From Cryptomeria japonica (Eukaryota; Streptophyta; Pinopsida; Cupressales; Cupressaceae): a stretch of 64,000 bases of DNA. Shown piece by piece: positions 10,912 through 20,798 of this stretch. Positions within the stretch are counted from its first letter, which is position 1. Every line of letters begins with the position of its first letter. The stretch lies in NCBI RefSeq assembly GCF_030272615.1, contig NC_081407.1, positions 98,315,897-98,379,896 on the forward strand, in the 5' to 3' direction. The position numbers and the translations under genes were made by a program. The notes beneath the pieces are model-generated. The model was not told the origin of the DNA. It worked only from the letters and a program-made list of their open reading frames with translations, and searched no databases.

Positions 10912-13086
10912 ATGCAATCAATCCCAAGTACAGGAAAAATTTACAAACTCAAAACAATCTTGGCAAAGACATCTTTTTCAATTTCTCGCGACACACTAAA
11001 ACAAATACCAACAAACAATAACAATCCAATCGACTATGCCGCCCTTTTGCAGGCCTGCAATGATCTCATTACACTCCGCCAGCTCCATGCCAAAATACTT
11101 ATAGCTGGTCTTGAACATGATTACTTTCTTGGTACCAAACTCCTTAGTTTCTATGGTCTTTATGGTAGAGTGGACAATGCACGCCAAGTCTTTGACAAAA
11201 TACCACACAGAGATATATACTTGTGGAATGTAATTATTAGGGCTTGTGCTAAGAATGGGCTCTGTAGAGAGAGCCTTGAACTTTATCACCAAATGCAGGA
11301 ACACGGCGTAAGGCCAAATGAATTTACTTTTCCCTCTGTGGTCAAGGCTTGTGCGGAACTATTGGCTCTCGAAGAAGGTAAAGGATGTTCCAGTCTGTTG
11401 GCTCTCAAAGAAGGTAAGGGGATTCATGATCAAATTGTTAGATTTGGGCTCTGTTCAAATATATTTATAGGTGCTGCTCTCATAGATATGTACGTTAAAC
11501 TGGGAAGTCTAGAAGATGCACGCCACGTGTTTGACAAAATACCCCACAAAGATGTAGTTTCGTGGACTGCGTTGATTGCTGGGTATGCACAAAATGGAGG
11601 AGATGCTACAGAGGCGTTAGTTTTGTTTCATCAAATGCAACAGGATGGTGTAGTTTCAGATCCTATTGCCGCGATGAGCGCTCTCCACGCTTGTAGCCGG
11701 TTGGGTAACTTGGAACAAGGTAAGATGGTTCATGGGTATGTTAATAGAAGAGAAATTGAGCCAGATGCTGTTGTGGGTACTGCACTTGTAGACATGTATG
11801 CGAAATGTGGGGTTGTTGATATTGCACGCAAAGTGTTTGACAAAATGTGTATGAGAAATGTGGTGTCTTGGAATGCAATGATTTCAGGATATGCACAGAA
11901 TGGGTATGGCACTGAGGCGTTGGAAATGTTTGATCAGATGAAGATGACAGAGGTGGAACCCAATTCGAGTACCATGGTGAGTGTGCTATTGGCTTGTGCT
12001 CATTTAGGAGCTTTGCAACAAGGCAAGCAATTTCATGATTATATAATTAGGAGTGGATTTGATTCGAGTGTTCTAGTAGGAACGTCACTGGTTGACATGT
12101 ATTGTAAATGTGGAAGGGTAGATATAGCAAGACAAGTTTTTGATAAAATGCCCGAAAGAAATGTGATTTCATGGAGTGCGATGATTGCAGGATATGGTAT
12201 GCATGGACTCGGGGAGGATGCTGTTGCTCTCTTTTCTCAAATGCAACAGACTGACCTGAAGCCAGATCATGTCACCTTTGTTTCTCTGCTGTCGGCATGT
12301 AGTCATGCGGGCCTGGTAAAGGAGGGTTGGCAATTTTTTGAGTGCATGAGACGAGACTATTGCATACTGCCAGTAGAGAAACACTATGCATGCATGGTGG
12401 ACCTCCTTGGACGAGCAGGGTGTTTAGATGAAGCGAAGGAACTTATCAGAGAGATGCCTCTCAAACCTAATGCTGGTGTGTGGGGAGCATTGCTTGGAGC
12501 GTGTAGAATCCATGGCGATATCAAACTGGGTGAACTTGCAGCAGAACATCTTTTTGAGTTGGAGCCTCAAAATTCAGGTGTTTTTATACTACTGTCAAAC
12601 ATCTATGCAGCTGCTGGCAAGTGGGATGCTGCAGCAAAGGTGAGGAAAATGATGAAAGAGAGACGAGTGAAAAAGACACCAGGATGCAGCTTGATTGAGA
12701 TGAATCATAAAGTTCATGCATTCTGTACGGGAGATAGATCACACCCGCAATCAGAACAAATCTATGCAATGCTGGAGACTTTGAGTCGTCAGATGGAGGA
12801 AGCAGGGTATGCACCGGATACAAATTTTGTACTACATGATTTAGAAGAGGAAGTGAAGGAACGTATGCTCTACAGTCATAGTGAGAAGCTGGCCATTGCT
12901 TTTGGGATTATTAATACCAGTCCTGGAACCCCTATCCACATCATAAAGAATTTACGTGTGTGTGGTGATTGTCACATTGCATCTAAGTTCATTTCCAAGA
13001 TTGTTAAGCGTGAAATAATTGTTCGGGACGTAAATCGTTTCCATCACTTCAAGGATGGTTTGTGCTCATGTAGGGATTACTGGTAA
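10912..13086 (+). CDS. PLS-class PPR protein with E and DYW domains (organelle RNA editing factor)
   Basis: A 724-residue, intronless pentatricopeptide-repeat protein. Family role: PPR tracts bind a specific RNA sequence in chloroplasts or mitochondria and the C-terminal DYW domain is the cytidine deaminase that edits C to U. Residues 1-40 are Ser/Thr/Lys-rich, fitting an organelle transit peptide. PLS-type repeats run from about 45 to 525 (markers: VFDKIPHRDIYLWNVII, LVDMYAKCG, VVSWNAMISGYAQNG). The E region follows to about 630. The DYW domain (about 632-724) keeps the HSE deaminase motif (656-658), the CGDCH zinc ligands (684-688) and the terminal HHFKDGLCSCRDYW. The start is the first ATG after an in-frame TGA at 10900-10902. 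Residues 150-170 contain a 12-residue tandem duplication (LLALEEGKG / LLALKEGKG) inside a helical repeat. The RNA target cannot be predicted by eye. All key catalytic residues are present. Confidence 0.96.
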   Translation: MQSIPSTGKIYKLKTILAKTSFSISRDTLKQIPTNNNNPIDYAALLQACNDLITLRQLHAKILIAGLEHDYFLGTKLLSFYGLYGRVDNARQVFDKIPHRDIYLWNVIIRACAKNGLCRESLELYHQMQEHGVRPNEFTFPSVVKACAELLALEEGKGCSSLLALKEGKGIHDQIVRFGLCSNIFIGAALIDMYVKLGSLEDARHVFDKIPHKDVVSWTALIAGYAQNGGDATEALVLFHQMQQDGVVSDPIAAMSALHACSRLGNLEQGKMVHGYVNRREIEPDAVVGTALVDMYAKCGVVDIARKVFDKMCMRNVVSWNAMISGYAQNGYGTEALEMFDQMKMTEVEPNSSTMVSVLLACAHLGALQQGKQFHDYIIRSGFDSSVLVGTSLVDMYCKCGRVDIARQVFDKMPERNVISWSAMIAGYGMHGLGEDAVALFSQMQQTDLKPDHVTFVSLLSACSHAGLVKEGWQFFECMRRDYCILPVEKHYACMVDLLGRAGCLDEAKELIREMPLKPNAGVWGALLGACRIHGDIKLGELAAEHLFELEPQNSGVFILLSNIYAAAGKWDAAAKVRKMMKERRVKKTPGCSLIEMNHKVHAFCTGDRSHPQSEQIYAMLETLSRQMEEAGYAPDTNFVLHDLEEEVKERMLYSHSEKLAIAFGIINTSPGTPIHIIKNLRVCGDCHIASKFISKIVKREIIVRDVNRFHHFKDGLCSCRDYW

Positions 13087-15272
13087 GGGATGGCATTGAA
13101 GAGTTACAAGAGATATGAACTTGCATATCCACGAAGTAATGCTTATAACATGCTAAGGCTGTGTACACCTGGCAATCTGTGTGTCCCTATTGTTGTGCTT
13201 GAAGATCCAAGGAAATTAAGACCAAGTGCGATTAGAAAAATTTGAAAGCCCACACGAACTGGCCTACACCGAGCAATTTATTGTCTAATATGGTAATGGA
13301 AGTTGTAAAGCATACAAGCAACTATATTTCATAGCTCCTATAAGGGGTTTTAAGAAGGATGTTATGGCAGTTGTAAACTTCTTGGGACACCATATTTGAT
13401 TGATGGAAATATACAAGGGACTTTCCTTTCTAGTAGACTTTGTCTCTCCGTGGGACTCTGAGGAAATTTAGGACTAAAGGGTATGTTTTTTATTGTTTTA
13501 GTCTCTTTTATGTTTTTTAATTTTTATGAATGTTTATTAAGCTGTAACTAGATTATTTCCTTAACAAAGGGTAGTGAAAATGGCATGCAAATGTTGCATA
13601 TCTTTCTTAAATATTAAAGGCAGAAATTTGAATGATATTTTTTGTATGAATTTCTCAACTTGTTGAATTTAACATTGTTTTGGCATGTCTCTGCAGTGTA
13701 ATACACTTTTGAGTTCTATCCAAATGTATCGTTCTCAATGAACTATTTTTCATAGATTTGGAATTTAGTTGATAGTAGTCCAGTGCTAAAGCCATTAGTG
13801 AAGATTTCAGCAAAGGATTTCAGGTTCACCTATACTTAATGAATATTGAATTTGTTCCTATGATTTCGTACAGGAGTTCAGGTTAACTTTGGATCTCTCT
13901 TACTGGATTTATTAGTCACACCCTTTCTGGCTGGAATATTTTCATTTTAGCCAATTGTGACAGTTGTAAAGAGGTGCAGACTGATCAGGAGGTGAGCTTT
14001 ACAGGTGAATTTTTATGACTACCCATGACTTTTACAGTGGGGTGGTTCTGCTGCCAACTTACTCTAAAGTTCTAAACATCATCTATTTTCAGAAATCGGC
14101 ATAGGCACTTGATCCTTTAAAAAGTTCTGTGCCAAACACAATATGATTAGTGGATGGATGAACTTGTAGTAAGTTCTCATGCTTTCATTTCCTCTAATGG
14201 ATCTTCTTCAGGCTTTCAAACATGGTGGAGAAATGAAAGCAAGTTGTTGTTGAAATAGCAGAGGTGTTAGACTATTGAAGAGGCAATTCCGGCACTGCCG
14301 AGCAAGATACCAGAGAGTAAACTATAGGAGACAAATGTGTTTTACTTGGATACATACTGATGTGCATCACCTTGCAGATGTGATGATTGGAATGACTGGG
14401 AGAATCAATGAAAAGGTCCACCATGTTATTCATCGTTCCCTGCTTGTGTGAGTCAGTTACAATTGGGACTGCTTATTTCTGTTCATGTATCATAATGTAT
14501 TGACGTAGTCTTTGTTTAGTTCTGCTTATTTTTCATGTTATCTTTGTTTAGTCCTAATGTTATCTTTGTTTAGCAATTCACGTATCATAATGTATTGATG
14601 TAGTCTTTGTTTAGTCCTACTGATTTTTAATGTTATCGCTTTGCTAATTATGAAAATGCACAAGCTCCCTATTTCTAGTAACTATCATCAAATTGTGGCC
14701 AAGAATAGTAACTCCCATACCCTGAAGGGAAGAGATATTTGCAGAGATGTGGCGATATTCAGTAGGCCTTTAAGACCATTGTTTTGTATGTTAATATAAA
14801 ATTTCCATTAATCCTTTATCACTTTTCAATGTTTTCATGTTAAGTTCAAATGTGTTTGTAGTGTTCTTCAGAAGTGTTTTGGAGTATATTTATGTATATT
14901 TAATAGATTGAAATTCAGGCTTTGGCTTGAGTTGATGGGGAACAATTTTTTTGCCATTAACCTGTGATGAAAAGTTGTTTGCTCATCCATCTTGTCTAGT
15001 GTAAAGAAACAACTTCTAACTTGAGGAATGTTTTGATTGCTGCTCTAGCCATTTTGTCGATCCCAATCCCTGTTGTTTATATTCTGTAAGAATTATCTGC
15101 CTCTTTGTGCATTAGAAATTTGGGAATGTATAAAGGAACATAAGCCCATCTTTTTCTTTTGCACAATTACTTTAGTGTATACTATGTCAAGTTACTACGC
15201 ATCCTTCATTGCCTTCCATTGTTTAATAGCTTTGAATATCAATAAGGAAGGCTTTTCATCGACACCAATTTG
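13087..15272. other. PPR 3' flank / probable 3' UTR and intergenic DNA
   Basis: Mixed T-rich sequence with no transposon signature and no convincing second gene. Long or spliced 3' UTRs are known for plant PPR genes and part of this may be transcribed. A short repeated phrase, 'tgttatctttgtttag', occurs at 14538 and 14560. Confidence 0.4.
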
Positions 15273-15572
15273 TGTTGATATTTAAGATTAAGAAAACAAA
15301 GATAAAACAAACAACAGATTGATAAGACCAATGAACACAAAACATCAAATTTACATGGTTTACCATGATGGCTACATCCATGGGAAAAGCAGGGGAAAAC
15401 TCTGTTTTATTAATTCTGTCTATACAGTTACAGCTACAACAGTGTCATCAGCTATTTATTACATCATCTGCACAATAAATTATAAGTCTCCAAAGTAGAA
15501 GCCAAGGACCACCAATAGAAAAACAAATAAGGGAGTTGAATAATCCATGAGTGTTGGACTTCACATCCAACA
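15273..15572 (-). repeat. C 3' LTR (copia)
   Basis: A 300-bp repeat from TGTTGATATTTAAGA to CATCCAACA on the plus strand, closely matching 58821-59121. In minus orientation it is the 3' LTR, directly preceded by a polypurine tract. Confidence 0.9.
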
Positions 15573-15587
15573 ATCTCCCACTTGAAG
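15573..15587 (-). other. C polypurine tract
   Basis: On the minus strand CTTCAAGTGGGAGAT abuts the LTR start TGTTGGA. This is the classic plant copia plus-strand primer. Confidence 0.85.
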
Positions 15588-15648
15588 TCCAACTATTGCT
15601 GCAAGGAAAGTTGCTCAGAGATGTTCCCCACTTTACCAGGCTTATTTG

Positions 15649-15865
15649 TCACATCTTGACAAGGTTAAAAGAGGCCCTACAAAACTCAATCTTCTCATTT
15701 GAGACTACCTTCATCAATGCATCAGTCGGATTCACCTTTGTATGTATCTTTTTAACTTTCAGCTTGCTCTTTTCAAGAACACTCTGAATGAAATGATATC
15801 TCAGCTCAATATGGTTTGTTCGATTGTGAAGTATGGCATTCTGGGCCAAATGATTAATGCTGTTG
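15649..15865 (-). pseudogene. Copia RNase H, C-terminal half (C)
   Basis: The minus strand encodes SNSINHLAQNAILHNRT, then NHIELRYHFI and KIHTKVNPTDALMK. These match the copia RNase H motifs (NQSAI-LA-NP, RTKHI-RYHF, NPADMLTK). The N-terminal half lies 24 kb away at 40053-40375, separated by insertion Q. The frame is open here, but the protein as a whole is disrupted. Confidence 0.88.
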
Positions 15866-15870
15866 CTATT

Positions 15871-15917
15871 TGTTGTGACATTTTCACACATTTCCCCATT
15901 GCAAATGGGGACCCCCC
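15871..15917 (+). repeat. Q 5' terminus with CCCCATT/AATGGGG stem
   Basis: The first 47 bp contain CACACATTTCCCCATT and then AATGGGGACCCC, a short palindrome. The same arrangement occurs at the start of R (23863-23897, opposite strand), with about 42 of 50 positions matching by eye. Confidence 0.6.
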
Positions 15918-16124
15918 CCACTTTTTGCTTTATTGCTTGGGGTTTCTAGTTAGGTGTTAGTCCTTAGTCTTTAACCTTTCAGTGGGAGGAGGTTAGCTCA
16001 GGTTGTCGACACACAAGATAGAGGTTAAGTTACCACGGTTTGTCATGGTCAGTGTGTCTTGATGACATCAAGTAATCCAACGATCATTGAAAGCTTAACG
16101 AGCAAAATTATCTAGGAGAGCATG

Positions 16125-17205
16125 TGTTGATGTGTATTTTGTACATGACCAAACACAGAATAAAATACCCAGAGGTATCTTATCCTCTCTTGAGTAAAGT
16201 TTCCGAATGCTGAAGATATTGCAAAAAGGATCAATCGGAGAAACTTCAAGGTTCTGTTATGTAGGTTCTCTACTCATGGATAAGCACTAGTGGTCGTTGT
16301 GTTTACTGTTTTTCAATGGGCCTTACGTACTTTTAGGGAAAGCTTGTTCGTGCAACTACTTTTCAAATGAGGAAACAGGATTCTCCTAATACTAATTGAT
16401 GTTTCAAAAACGATCAAAAGATAAAGGTTCCAAGGAAGTGAGACTAAACTAATCCTAAGAATGACTTAGTGATGATTGGTCTTGATAGAACTCTACCAAT
16501 TTCAGTATTGCCAAGAGGTTACAACTCCACTGGAATTGGTGTGATCTTCTAAGGGGATTCAATGATTTTCAAATCACTAAGGGGATGGATACTATCAGTA
16601 AGATACATATCAATGCCTCCAACAATGATTGAACTTTTTAAACAATCTCAATGTTTCCAGTTGACCACACAGGGCTTTCTTACAATCAGTAAGGACCTAG
16701 TGGTTTGGGATATGAGTCTTATCAAAGATCAAGCACAACATTCGTCCTTCAAACTTAAAACTTAAATGCTATCTCTACTAAGAGTGATTCAAGAAGATAA
16801 ACAACCATGAAAATAGCCACAAGGATTGCAATAAAACACCATAACTTCAATATTTTATTGATCTCATAGCCAAATAAAACAACAATTGTTCAACTTTCTC
16901 TCTTCACTACTTATTTCTCTGCTGCTGACAATATTAAACTTATAAATTCTAAATTTCTCTCTCTAACTCTCTAACTTTCTCTCTTTTTAAAATGAAATGA
17001 GTGAGGGCTTATATAGCACTCTCTAATACAATGAACGGTCTGGATCAAAAGAAGATCGATGGTTGAGATTTTGACACCTAAACCCTAATTAGGGTTTGTT
17101 ACAAAAAAGTCCCCATTTAGATAAACATTATCAATCCATAGCCAATAGGAATTGGCACAAATAGCGAGGAGACATAGCCCAATAGGAATTAAGTTGCCAC
17201 ATCAT
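16125..17205 (-). repeat. R core promoter / R-U5 region
   Basis: This 1.1-kb end of R contains the minus-strand TATA box CTATATAAG (about 17016-17008), a polyadenylation signal AATAAA (16859-16854) and the terminus CACATCAACA. Its layout and several phrases recur, inverted, at 38908-40052 in Q: a paired CCTAATTAGG word just upstream of TATA, and the terminal TGTTGATGTG. Confidence 0.55.
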
Positions 17206-17207
17206 TT

Positions 17208-19721
17208 TATAACAACTTTTCATCTAGAACTTTGTTCCCTTTCCTATGCTTTTTTCTAGCATATTCAATGAATCTGGACGCAATCACCTCAATCTCAACA
17301 ATGGGAATCTCAGGAATATTCTTCATTCATTCTTCCATGTGGAGGACTTGATCAAAAGCAGTGAGAAGAGTCGTCTCCCACCCAGACTCAAGTTCTTTTG
17401 TCTTTTCGATTAGGAACATAGTAGCATACATCTGATCTCGCTGCCTTTCTTTGACAATGCTCTCTTCCTTGCAAAAAAGTTTTTGATCCTGTCTTCCAAC
17501 TCTTGGATATCCACATATGTCTCGATCTCAATCCTTCTATCAAGGATTGTACACAATACCTCAAACACCTTGTCTTGAATAGGGTGGATGGTTCCCTCAA
17601 CTTGGCTGCATCTGGAACTGATATCTTCGAAGAGAACTTCCTTCATCTGGAGCAAAGTTGACCACTGCAGAAGGCTATGGGCTTCTCCATCCATTATCTT
17701 CTCTTGTGCTAGAATTTGTCTCGGTGTCCTTCTTATCACTTGCAAGACCGAGATGACAACATTTCTAGTGTGAGTGAATGCATCTACAGTTACCAATAGA
17801 TTATGAACGATCTCAAGAACCTGGATAGCCCGATGGACTGTCTTCATCATCCTTGTTGCAAATTCAATGGCAACCTTGTAAGATTCATCAATCCAAGAAC
17901 TCATGAGTTGGACCAAGCTCTTTACCCTTTCTGCCTCATTTATTGATTCAAGGGGAAGTGCATGCAAAGGAGATATTCCTGGATCCTGTCATCTCAAAGG
18001 TTGATTAAGATGGCTAAAATAATTCCTCCAAGCATCGATCTCTCTTTCTAACTTCTTATTGTTTTCCATTTCTTCTTTGAGTTTGTCATTAAGTGCTCTC
18101 ACTGAATCAGTTGCTTCTTCCATAGCCTGCTCGGAGGTAAGTGGACCAAGATCAACTGTCTCTAGATCATATTCTTCTGCTAGAATCTCATCCTCATACT
18201 TGTCTACCACTGGTGTGGCTATCTGTACCTTTCTGGATCCTGCTTCATCTCTAATTACTTTTGACATCTTTGTGGCCTTCCTCTTTTCGATCTCTTCATG
18301 AGAATTTCCTATGAGACTTTCCAAGTCGAACACTTGTTCTTCCTCTTCGACCACAACTACTCTTGTCAGCCTTTCTTTTAGCCAATTTGGAATGGAAGAC
18401 TTCCTTTCCCTCACTTGTATTTCTTTAGGCAGAGGTCTATCTTCCCTGAAAGGAGATGTTGCTTCATCATCATTATTTTCTTCTTGTTGTTCATTAGTAC
18501 CAACCTGGAGAGATTGACTCGATGAATGCTGAGGTGTCTGTCCTTTACCTTGTTTATCATTCTGCACCATGGATTCCATAGACTCATCAATTTCATACAC
18601 TATTTGCCTCTGACCCTCTCCTTGACTTGCTTCCTTCTCATGCCTGGAAGATGTACTCGGTGGGCGATCAAGATTCACTTTTTGTTTCTTCTTGGAAGGC
18701 TCTCTCTTCTCAGGTCCTTCTTTTCTCTTTGATCCCTTAGAATGAGAAATGCACCATGCTTCTTCACGAGTTCTTGTGCCTCCGGTGATAATCAATGATG
18801 AATCCCTCCTTGCAATGTCCTGGTGATATGCATCGTGAAGGTGTCATTGATTAGCTTGTAGTCATTCCTTGGTGGATGATGTAGTTGAATATAAGAATCA
18901 CAAGCCCTTATTTCTCGGGATCCTCTCCCAACAACCCCTCTGTGAGGTAGCCCTGCATACTCAAAACTCCTGACTAGGGAATATATGACATATGAACTCA
19001 TCTGAAATGACTTGGTAGGGGTTAGCCTCCTCAACTGCACGTCTAGGTTGTTGCTAATGATCCTAGCCCAATTGAGCATTCCCTTTCCTTGGACGATCAC
19101 TTGTATAAAGAAGAACATCCACTTGTTGAAGAAGAAAGCCTGAGAGGCACATGTAACCCGATTGAGCATGGTTATTAAGTCCTTGAATTCTTCTTGGAAA
19201 TCAATTCTGTGCGGCGTATTGGGGATCTTGCTCAAGTGAGGTCTACTCTTGAGTAACCAATTCTTGTTGATGAAGTTCAAACATGTATCAGGGTCATCTT
19301 CGTAAATAGATCTAGGTCCTTCCAAGCTCTTGTAGATCATGTCTCTCTGCTCCAGGAGATGAAAAGCTTCACTTATAGCTTCCTCTGAAAGGTAGGCTAA
19401 GACAATTCCATCCTTGGCTACGATCATCCTCGAATGTGAATCATAGTGCCAGGCACATTCAATCATCAACTCGTGACACTTGACTGCAGGAGGGAAACTT
19501 GCGGCCTTGATGATGCCACTCTCAATTATCCTCTTGGCAATGGGCGACGGCTTGCCGATGTAGGGCGCTTCCCGAAACTTCTTCACATTGAAGTTTCCTA
19601 GATTGGTGTCTCCAATATTGCTCCACTTGGACACGACCCTGGTCTCCAAATCATCATTCTTCTGATCTTCCTTGATGAGAGCCTGCCGGGTAGTGGATCC
19701 ACTGGCCTTGGGGGTTGTCAT
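17208..19721 (-). pseudogene. R-encoded accessory ORF, unknown family (~837 codons, broken)
   Basis: Starting at ATG 19721 (MTTPKASGSTTRQ), the minus strand has a near-continuous reading frame to a TAA at 17208. Residues 1-320 form a globular domain with markers such as FREAPYIGKPSPIAKR, CAWHYDSHSRM and MLNWARIISNNLD. Next is a basic, NLS-like patch (SKRKEGPEKREPSKKKQK), an acidic Ser/Glu-rich linker, and a helical region with heptad-like leucines (LKEEMENNKKLEREID), followed by an amphipathic C-terminus of about 280 residues. Defects: TGA at 18794-18792, a frame change just after it, TGA at 17991-17989, a frame change near 17470 and TGA near 17330. I do not recognise the family and it has no polymerase, protease or integrase motif. 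A nuclear DNA-binding or gag-like role is inference only. Confidence 0.65.
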
Positions 19722-19728
19722 TTGATAC

Positions 19729-19969
19729 CTACACAAAAGGCTTAAGTTAGGTTTGAGCATAATATCTTAAGGTAGGAGATTTAAAACCTTTCAAGGAAAT
19801 AAATAAATATCAATTTGAAAATAATGTGATAAATCCTTAGAATTATGAATTTTCAAATTAATATTAATTGTGAATTGAAATCAGATTGTGAAAGACTTAG
19901 TCTTACAAGGATTGATATGGAAAATTAAATCAAATCTTCAACATGCTTTCAAAATCTGATTGTACATAC
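19729..19969 (-). other. Predicted 5'-UTR intron of the R ORF
   Basis: The minus strand reads GGAAG|GTATGTACA at 19970/19969 and TTTTGTGTAG|GTATCAAATG at 19729/19728, a good plant donor and acceptor 241 bp apart. The ATG of the ORF lies 8 bases inside the next exon. Splicing is inferred from the sites, not shown. Confidence 0.5.
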
Positions 19970-20346
19970 CTTCCTTTTGATTTTTAGCTATCAACCTTGA
20001 AAAAATGGATAAAGGAAAATGAGAATTTGTTGGATGAAAGGTCTTTATTCTGAATTTTAGACTCTTCCCTTGGATGAATTAACCTTCAATCAGCTTCCAG
20101 CAAGGAATTCGCCTTCAACCAACCTTCAAGTATTCTCCAAAATCTGGAAATTAACCTTCAATCTGCTCAATTTCGCACCTCCAAATCTGCTCCTTAAATT
20201 CACAAGAGAGAAAATGAATGAATGACAAATGATTTCAAAAAAACACCTCTCCTTTCTAGGGCGCTCACCTCACTTTACCCTTAGGCCGACTTGGTAAATG
20301 CTTAAATAAATAAAATAAAAACCCCTCTACAAGCCGACCGACCTGA

Positions 20347-20352
20347 TTTATA
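20347..20352 (-). promoter_or_regulatory. Internal TATA box of R
   Basis: TATAAA in the minus-strand context CTTTATAAATCAGG. It lies about 375 bp upstream of the predicted 5' splice site and just downstream of the hairpin array, so the ORF may have its own promoter separate from the terminal LTR-type TATA. Confidence 0.4.
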
Positions 20353-20798
20353 AAGCAAAAATGAAATGTCTTGAGCGCCCAAGTGTGGATTTTTTATTTT
20401 TAAGATAATTTCAAAGCCTAAAGGTTGATTTATTTATTTATTTAAGGCTTAGAAAAAGTTAATTAATCAATTTATTAGTGCCCTAGCTCTTGTGAATTTG
20501 TCTTAGTCCCCAAATGAGATTTAATTAGCAAATTTAGTGAAAAGATATAGGTAAGCCTAGTGGATGCTAAAGTTTGATCAAGGCTTGATGAAGGCACATC
20601 CTCCATAGGCACTAGAATGTTCAAAGTATGAATGTTCAAAGTATGGAGGCTTGTTTGAACTTCCAACCTAGGTTTATTTACTCCATCTACCATGATTTTC
20701 ACAACCTTGATTTGCCACTACATCACCTTCACAACCTTGATCTGGTCATCATGTCTTTGTCTAGCCCAAATAAGGTGAAAAATAGGCATCTCCAAGGA

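Noticed and set aside
13087-15272. A second host gene 3' of the PPR gene.
   Set aside because: Frames are short and I see no family motif; treated as UTR and intergenic sequence.
17008-17016. Plus-strand TATA promoter driving a host gene to the right.
   Set aside because: The box is better on the minus strand (CTATATAAG), and the minus-strand AATAAA 155 bp on fits an LTR promoter.
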